17,194 nucleotides of DNA from Gammaproteobacteria bacterium RIFCSPHIGHO2_12_FULL_45_12 (GTDB taxonomy: Bacteria; Pseudomonadota; Gammaproteobacteria; DSM-16500). The stretch spans positions 1-17,194 of the forward strand of contig MGYH01000025.1 in the NCBI GenBank assembly GCA_001801665.1, written 5' to 3'. The position numbers were made by a program, and so were the translations under genes. The notes under the pieces are model-generated. The model was given only the letters and a program-made list of their open reading frames with translations. It searched no databases and was not told the origin of the DNA. Below are positions 14,008-17,194 of this stretch, piece after piece; position 1 is the stretch's first letter, and every line of letters starts with the position of its first letter.

Positions 14008-15171
14008 ATGAAACGATACCTGATGGTGTGGCTGCTGCTGACCTTTCCCTTTCTAGCGATGAGTTGTGTCCCCTTGAACCCGCCAGATAAACTTTCTAAC
14101 CTATCCAAAGAGCAATGGGAAAAAGCCGTGACGCGTACGACAGATGGCTGGACCAAGGGCGCGGATCAGTGGTTTTTAAGCAGTGACCCCAATGCGGCTG
14201 AAAAAGCGAATGCGCTCGCACCGGATACCGCCGCCATTAGTACCACCATGGTGCGTGTGCCGGATTTTACACGCGTTAAAATTAATGGTTCGTTTCAAAC
14301 GCAGATTTATGGCGGGATGGAGCATAACAGTGTGTACTTGAATGGCCCCAATGCGAGTACGGGCCAGGTGGTAGTGAAGGTCGAAAATAACACGCTTTAC
14401 GTTTATCAACGCTTAAGCTCTCATGCCAGTTTGAAGCGAGTGATCGTCCGGATTGGTCTGGTAACCATTCATTATCTGGAACAGGCGGGTGGCGGCACCA
14501 TTGAAGCGGTTCGTGTTGTCAGCGATGATTTTTCATTAAAATCGGTTGGTTGCGGTAATATTTATTTATCGGGGAATGTGAACTTAAACAATCTGGTGCA
14601 AGGCGGCTGTGGCAACATCACCATTTTTGGGGCGAATACGCCGAAATTGGCACTGATGACCCTGAGTGGTAGTACGGGTGCGGTGAATCTTGAAGGTAAT
14701 GTTGGCATTAACCGCATGGTGCATCATGGCTTGGGCAATATTAATATTCTTGGTGCGAATAGTGATGCGTTAACCATACGGGCTGACGGCCGCGGTAAGG
14801 TGAGTCTTTTTGGCGAAGTGAACCTGCGGCAAGTCATCGCCAAAGAACACGCCTGTGTGTTTGTGTCCAAAGCCGATAGTCAGGTCTTAAGCGTTGACCT
14901 TTATGATGATGCGCGTTTAGGCGTGGCAGGTCGTGTGGGCAAGCTCAATGTGAATACGTTTAATCGCTCCCGTTTTATGGGCAAGCATTTCCAAGCAGAG
15001 GAAGCGTTGGTGCGCTCGAGGGATGCCTCGCATATTAATATTAATGCAAGACATCGTTTGTTCGCCTCAGCGAGTCAGCAAAGCAGCATTTATTTTTATG
15101 GCCCGAAACAGGCGCTATCCAGTTTCATTAAAGGTAGCGCCACGATCATTCCGGTTGGCATGGCCCATTAA
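14008..15171 (+). CDS. Probable lipoprotein with DUF2807 (GIN) beta-helical domain
   Basis: The N-terminus (MKRYLMVWLLLTFPFLAMSC) is a signal peptide ending in Cys20. The lipobox is imperfect (AMSC instead of L-x-x-C), so lipidation is likely but not certain. From about residue 75, the segment VRVPDFTRVKINGSFQTQIY and the repeated pattern of a polar residue, Gly, then a short beta-strand (GCGNIYLSGNVNL, GCGNITIFGANT, GLGNINILGANS) match the GIN/DUF2807 domain, expected to form a stacked beta structure. Such domains occur in envelope proteins; adhesion has been proposed for some, not shown. ATG 14008 is preferred because AAGGA lies about 6 nt upstream; ATG 14002 and GTG 13990 are alternatives. 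It converges with the S49 peptidase gene, overlapping it by 4 bp. Confidence 0.8.
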   Translation: MKRYLMVWLLLTFPFLAMSCVPLNPPDKLSNLSKEQWEKAVTRTTDGWTKGADQWFLSSDPNAAEKANALAPDTAAISTTMVRVPDFTRVKINGSFQTQIYGGMEHNSVYLNGPNASTGQVVVKVENNTLYVYQRLSSHASLKRVIVRIGLVTIHYLEQAGGGTIEAVRVVSDDFSLKSVGCGNIYLSGNVNLNNLVQGGCGNITIFGANTPKLALMTLSGSTGAVNLEGNVGINRMVHHGLGNINILGANSDALTIRADGRGKVSLFGEVNLRQVIAKEHACVFVSKADSQVLSVDLYDDARLGVAGRVGKLNVNTFNRSRFMGKHFQAEEALVRSRDASHININARHRLFASASQQSSIYFYGPKQALSSFIKGSATIIPVGMAH

Positions 15172-16091
15172 TTGTAAAACAGGGCGTCAAACGTGCTGTT
15201 GATTTGGCTGCCAATCAGGCGCATGAGACTTGAAGTGTCACCATATTCTTGATAATGGGTTGTGCCAAACTCCGTTTCCATGGCATCCATCAAATTGCCC
15301 AGTTTGTCGACGAGCCCTAATTTCAAAGCAGCCTCACCTGACCAAAAATCGCCAGAAAATAATTGTTCCGGACTGCCGTGTAACTTGCCTTTGCGGCCAT
15401 TCATGACCGCTTGTGAAAAGTTTTGGTGGACTTCCGCGATGACCTGACGAATTTTCTGAAGATCTTGCGGCGTTTGGGGTAAAAAGGGATCTAGGCGATC
15501 TTTGTCGGCGCCTGCCGTATAGACGCGGCGTTCAATGCCCGCTTTTTTCATGAGATCAACAAACCCAAACCCTTTCATGATGACGCCAATGGAGCCCGTC
15601 AGCGTATTAGGGTTGACATAAATTTGATCGCCTGCCACGGCAACATAGTATGCCCCTGAGGTGAGTAAGTCTTCACCGACAATCACGACTTTTTTGTGAT
15701 ACTTCTTTTTAAAAGTGAGCAATGCGTCATGAATGATTGAAGCTTGTACGGGGGTGCCGCCGGGCGAATTAATATCAATGACAATGCCAACGGCGGAACG
15801 GTCTTCAAAGGCTTCCTTTAATATAGGTAGAAGTGTTTGCGATGAAAATGCGCGCCCAGGTGCAATCATGCCGTCAAGTCGAATGAGCGCAACCTGTTTT
15901 TGGGGGCGATGGGCGAAGTGGCTTGCACCGGTTGTGCCATTTAAATAGGAAAATAAATTAAACACGGTAAAGCTGAACAAGAGCAGCCAGAGTAAAGAGC
16001 GGCATGTTTTAAAGCGACGGTCTGCGCGTTTTTCAGCCAATAGATCGTTCACCAAGGTGGCCGTCACATCATTAGTGTGGTTATCCGACAT
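15168..16091 (-). CDS. sppA: S49 family signal peptide peptidase (SppA, short form)
   Basis: The enzyme is a membrane-bound serine protease with a Ser/Lys dyad that degrades cleaved signal peptides and possibly other membrane peptides. The 307-residue product has one membrane helix (about 32-50) and the S49 fold: VALIRLDGMI, IDINSPGG (about 106-112), the nucleophile Ser145 in DLLTSGAYYVA, GSIGVI (about 166-171), and the likely general base Lys197 in GADKDRLDPF. This is the half-size form, not the tandem E. coli type (618 aa). The usual Ser-Gly-Gly-Tyr is Ser-Gly-Ala-Tyr here. The ATG at 16089-16091 has AAAGGA at a rather long distance of about 12 nt. It diverges from coxB. Close relatives are often just labelled S49 peptidase; the physiological substrate is inferred. 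Confidence 0.92.
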   Translation of the reverse strand: MSDNHTNDVTATLVNDLLAEKRADRRFKTCRSLLWLLLFSFTVFNLFSYLNGTTGASHFAHRPQKQVALIRLDGMIAPGRAFSSQTLLPILKEAFEDRSAVGIVIDINSPGGTPVQASIIHDALLTFKKKYHKKVVIVGEDLLTSGAYYVAVAGDQIYVNPNTLTGSIGVIMKGFGFVDLMKKAGIERRVYTAGADKDRLDPFLPQTPQDLQKIRQVIAEVHQNFSQAVMNGRKGKLHGSPEQLFSGDFWSGEAALKLGLVDKLGNLMDAMETEFGTTHYQEYGDTSSLMRLIGSQINSTFDALFYN

Positions 16092-16106
16092 AATATTTTG
16101 AATCCT

Positions 16107-16195
16107 TTGTTTTAATCATAGAGAAGTGTGGCTATAATTCGCAAATTAAAAATAGACCCTCGTTAATTATTAACTGTAAGATTCGCGTAAGGAGA
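16107..16195 (+). promoter_or_regulatory. Candidate promoter and ribosome binding site for coxB
   Basis: A perfect -10 box TATAAT lies at 16133-16138 with TG shortly upstream (TGGCTATAAT). The -35 region (around 16107-16115, TTGTTTTAA) is poor, so activation or an extended -10 type is possible. The ribosome binding site TAAGGAGA (16188-16195) sits 4 nt before the GTG at 16200. The 108-bp gap also has to serve sppA on the other strand, where TATGAT is visible as a weaker -10 box. Confidence 0.5.
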
Positions 16196-16199
16196 TAGC

Positions 16200-17194
16200 G
16201 TGCGAAAAGTACAATCTACCTTGTTTTCTCTGCTGGCCGCAAGTGGCACAGCCTTGGCTGACACCACCTGGAATTTGACGCAAGGTGTGTCACCAGTGAG
16301 CCATGATGTGTATGAGCTGCACATGATGATATTCTGGATTTGTGTGGGTATTGGCTTGATAGTGTTTGGCGTCATGTTTTATGCCATTTTGTTTCATCGT
16401 CGATCAAGACATGCGAGACCCGCGGAATTTCATTCACATCCCTGGTTGGAAATTACCTGGACGATTGTACCCGTGATTATTTTGGTGTTAATGGCGATCC
16501 CCGCCACCAAAGTATTAATGAATATGAATAATTATGATAAGGAAGATATCACCGTGAAAGTCACGGGATATCAGTGGAAATGGCATTATGAATATATAGA
16601 AGACGGTGTCAGTTTCTTTAGTAGTTTATCCACGCCGGCTGATCAACTGAAGAATCAGGCGCCCAAAGGCCCGCATTATTTGCGCGAGGTGGATCATCCA
16701 CTGGTTTTGCCCATTCACAAGAAAATTCGCTTTTTAGTGACATCAAATGATGTGAATCATGCGTGGTGGGTACCTGATTTGGCGGTTAAGCGTGATGGAG
16801 TGGCTGGTTTTATCAACGAAGGCTGGGCGGTGATTAATAAGCCAGGTGTTTACAGGGGGCAATGCGCCGAGTTATGCGGTGTGAATCATGCTTTCATGCC
16901 TATTGTGATTGAAGCCGTCACGGAGCAAGGATACAAAGATTGGGTGGCGCAACAAAAAGGTCAGCTCACGCAAGGGGCGGCTGATACTAATAAAGTCTGG
17001 ACACTGAATGCGTTAATGACGAATGGCGAGAAAGTGTATGCTCGCACTTGCGCAGCGTGTCATCAGCCAGGTGGTGTGGGCATGCCGCCTACTTTTCCCG
17101 CGCTGAAAGGCAGCAAGATTGCGACAGGGCCTGTGGCGGATCATGTGAATATGGTGTTTAACGGCAAAACAGGCACCGCCATGCAGGCATTCAA
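16200..17194 (+). CDS. coxB/ctaC: Cytochrome c oxidase subunit II with fused cytochrome c domain (partial, cut at window end)
   Basis: The frame starts at GTG 16200, has no stop, and runs off the window after 331 codons. A signal peptide (about 1-20, ending TALA) is followed by two membrane helices (about 42-65 and 83-103). The periplasmic cupredoxin domain begins with VTGYQWKWHYEY, and the CuA ligands are H187, C222, C226, H230 and M233, with E224 between the cysteines (GQCAELCGVNHAFM). A cytochrome c domain then follows with CAACH (C284, C287, H288), so this is the caa3-like type in which electrons can enter through fused cytochrome c. Subunit I (ctaD) is expected next. SCO1, SURF1, CtaA and CtaB encoded at the left of the window would assemble this enzyme. 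Confidence 0.97.
   Translation, partial: MRKVQSTLFSLLAASGTALADTTWNLTQGVSPVSHDVYELHMMIFWICVGIGLIVFGVMFYAILFHRRSRHARPAEFHSHPWLEITWTIVPVIILVLMAIPATKVLMNMNNYDKEDITVKVTGYQWKWHYEYIEDGVSFFSSLSTPADQLKNQAPKGPHYLREVDHPLVLPIHKKIRFLVTSNDVNHAWWVPDLAVKRDGVAGFINEGWAVINKPGVYRGQCAELCGVNHAFMPIVIEAVTEQGYKDWVAQQKGQLTQGAADTNKVWTLNALMTNGEKVYARTCAACHQPGGVGMPPTFPALKGSKIATGPVADHVNMVFNGKTGTAMQAF

Overview
The window looks like part of the chromosome of a gammaproteobacterium with aerobic respiration. Grounds for this are the cytochrome b typical of beta- and gammaproteobacteria, a short twin-arginine cluster, a DUF2909 gene beside SURF1, and the gene order. Protein style loosely resembles Legionellales (Legionella, Coxiella and relatives), but this placement is an inference I could not test. 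Most genes are core respiratory or housekeeping genes; the accessory interest lies in repeats and in a few unusual gene structures.

Layout. (1) 125-1102 (+): an unrecognised 325-residue protein, meeting SCO1 tail to tail. (2) 1099-4568 (-): a cytochrome oxidase maturation operon, read SURF1, ctaA (heme A synthase), ctaB/cyoE (heme O synthase), SCO1. A 150-bp MITE-like element with a 9-bp target duplication sits between SURF1 and ctaA. (3) 4635-6915 (+): DUF2909 membrane protein, tatA, tatB, tatC and birA, nearly all overlapping or closely spaced. (4) 6916-7310: a gene-free stretch with two tandem 90-bp repeat units and a strong terminator. (5) 7311-9873 (+): petA, petB, petC, the cytochrome bc1 complex. 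(6) 9927-12047 (+): two FUSC-like half proteins in the same reading frame, separated by one stop codon. (7) 12088-13748 (+): a 17-codon mini-ORF overlapping the start region of a TPR-methyltransferase fusion. (8) 13735-13981: two copies of a palindromic repeat, the second framed by 27-bp inverted ends. (9) 14008-15171 (+): a probable lipoprotein with a DUF2807 (GIN) beta-helical domain. (10) 15168-16091 (-): an S49 signal peptide peptidase. (11) 16200 to the window edge (+): cytochrome c oxidase subunit II with a fused cytochrome c domain, cut by the window end.

How the genes fit together. Quinol electrons pass through PetABC (complex III) to a cytochrome aa3/caa3 oxidase whose subunit II starts at the right edge. 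The left operon supplies its heme A (CtaB, CtaA), its CuA copper (SCO1) and its assembly (SURF1). TatABC is expected to export the Rieske protein PetA, which carries a twin-arginine motif, so the Tat cluster and its likely client are neighbours.

I found no CRISPR array, tRNA, rRNA, phage module or defence system. The most notable observations are the composite MITE at 3659-3826, the FUSC gene split by one in-frame stop, the repeat that supplies the stop codon of the TPR-methyltransferase, and the mini-ORF in front of that gene.
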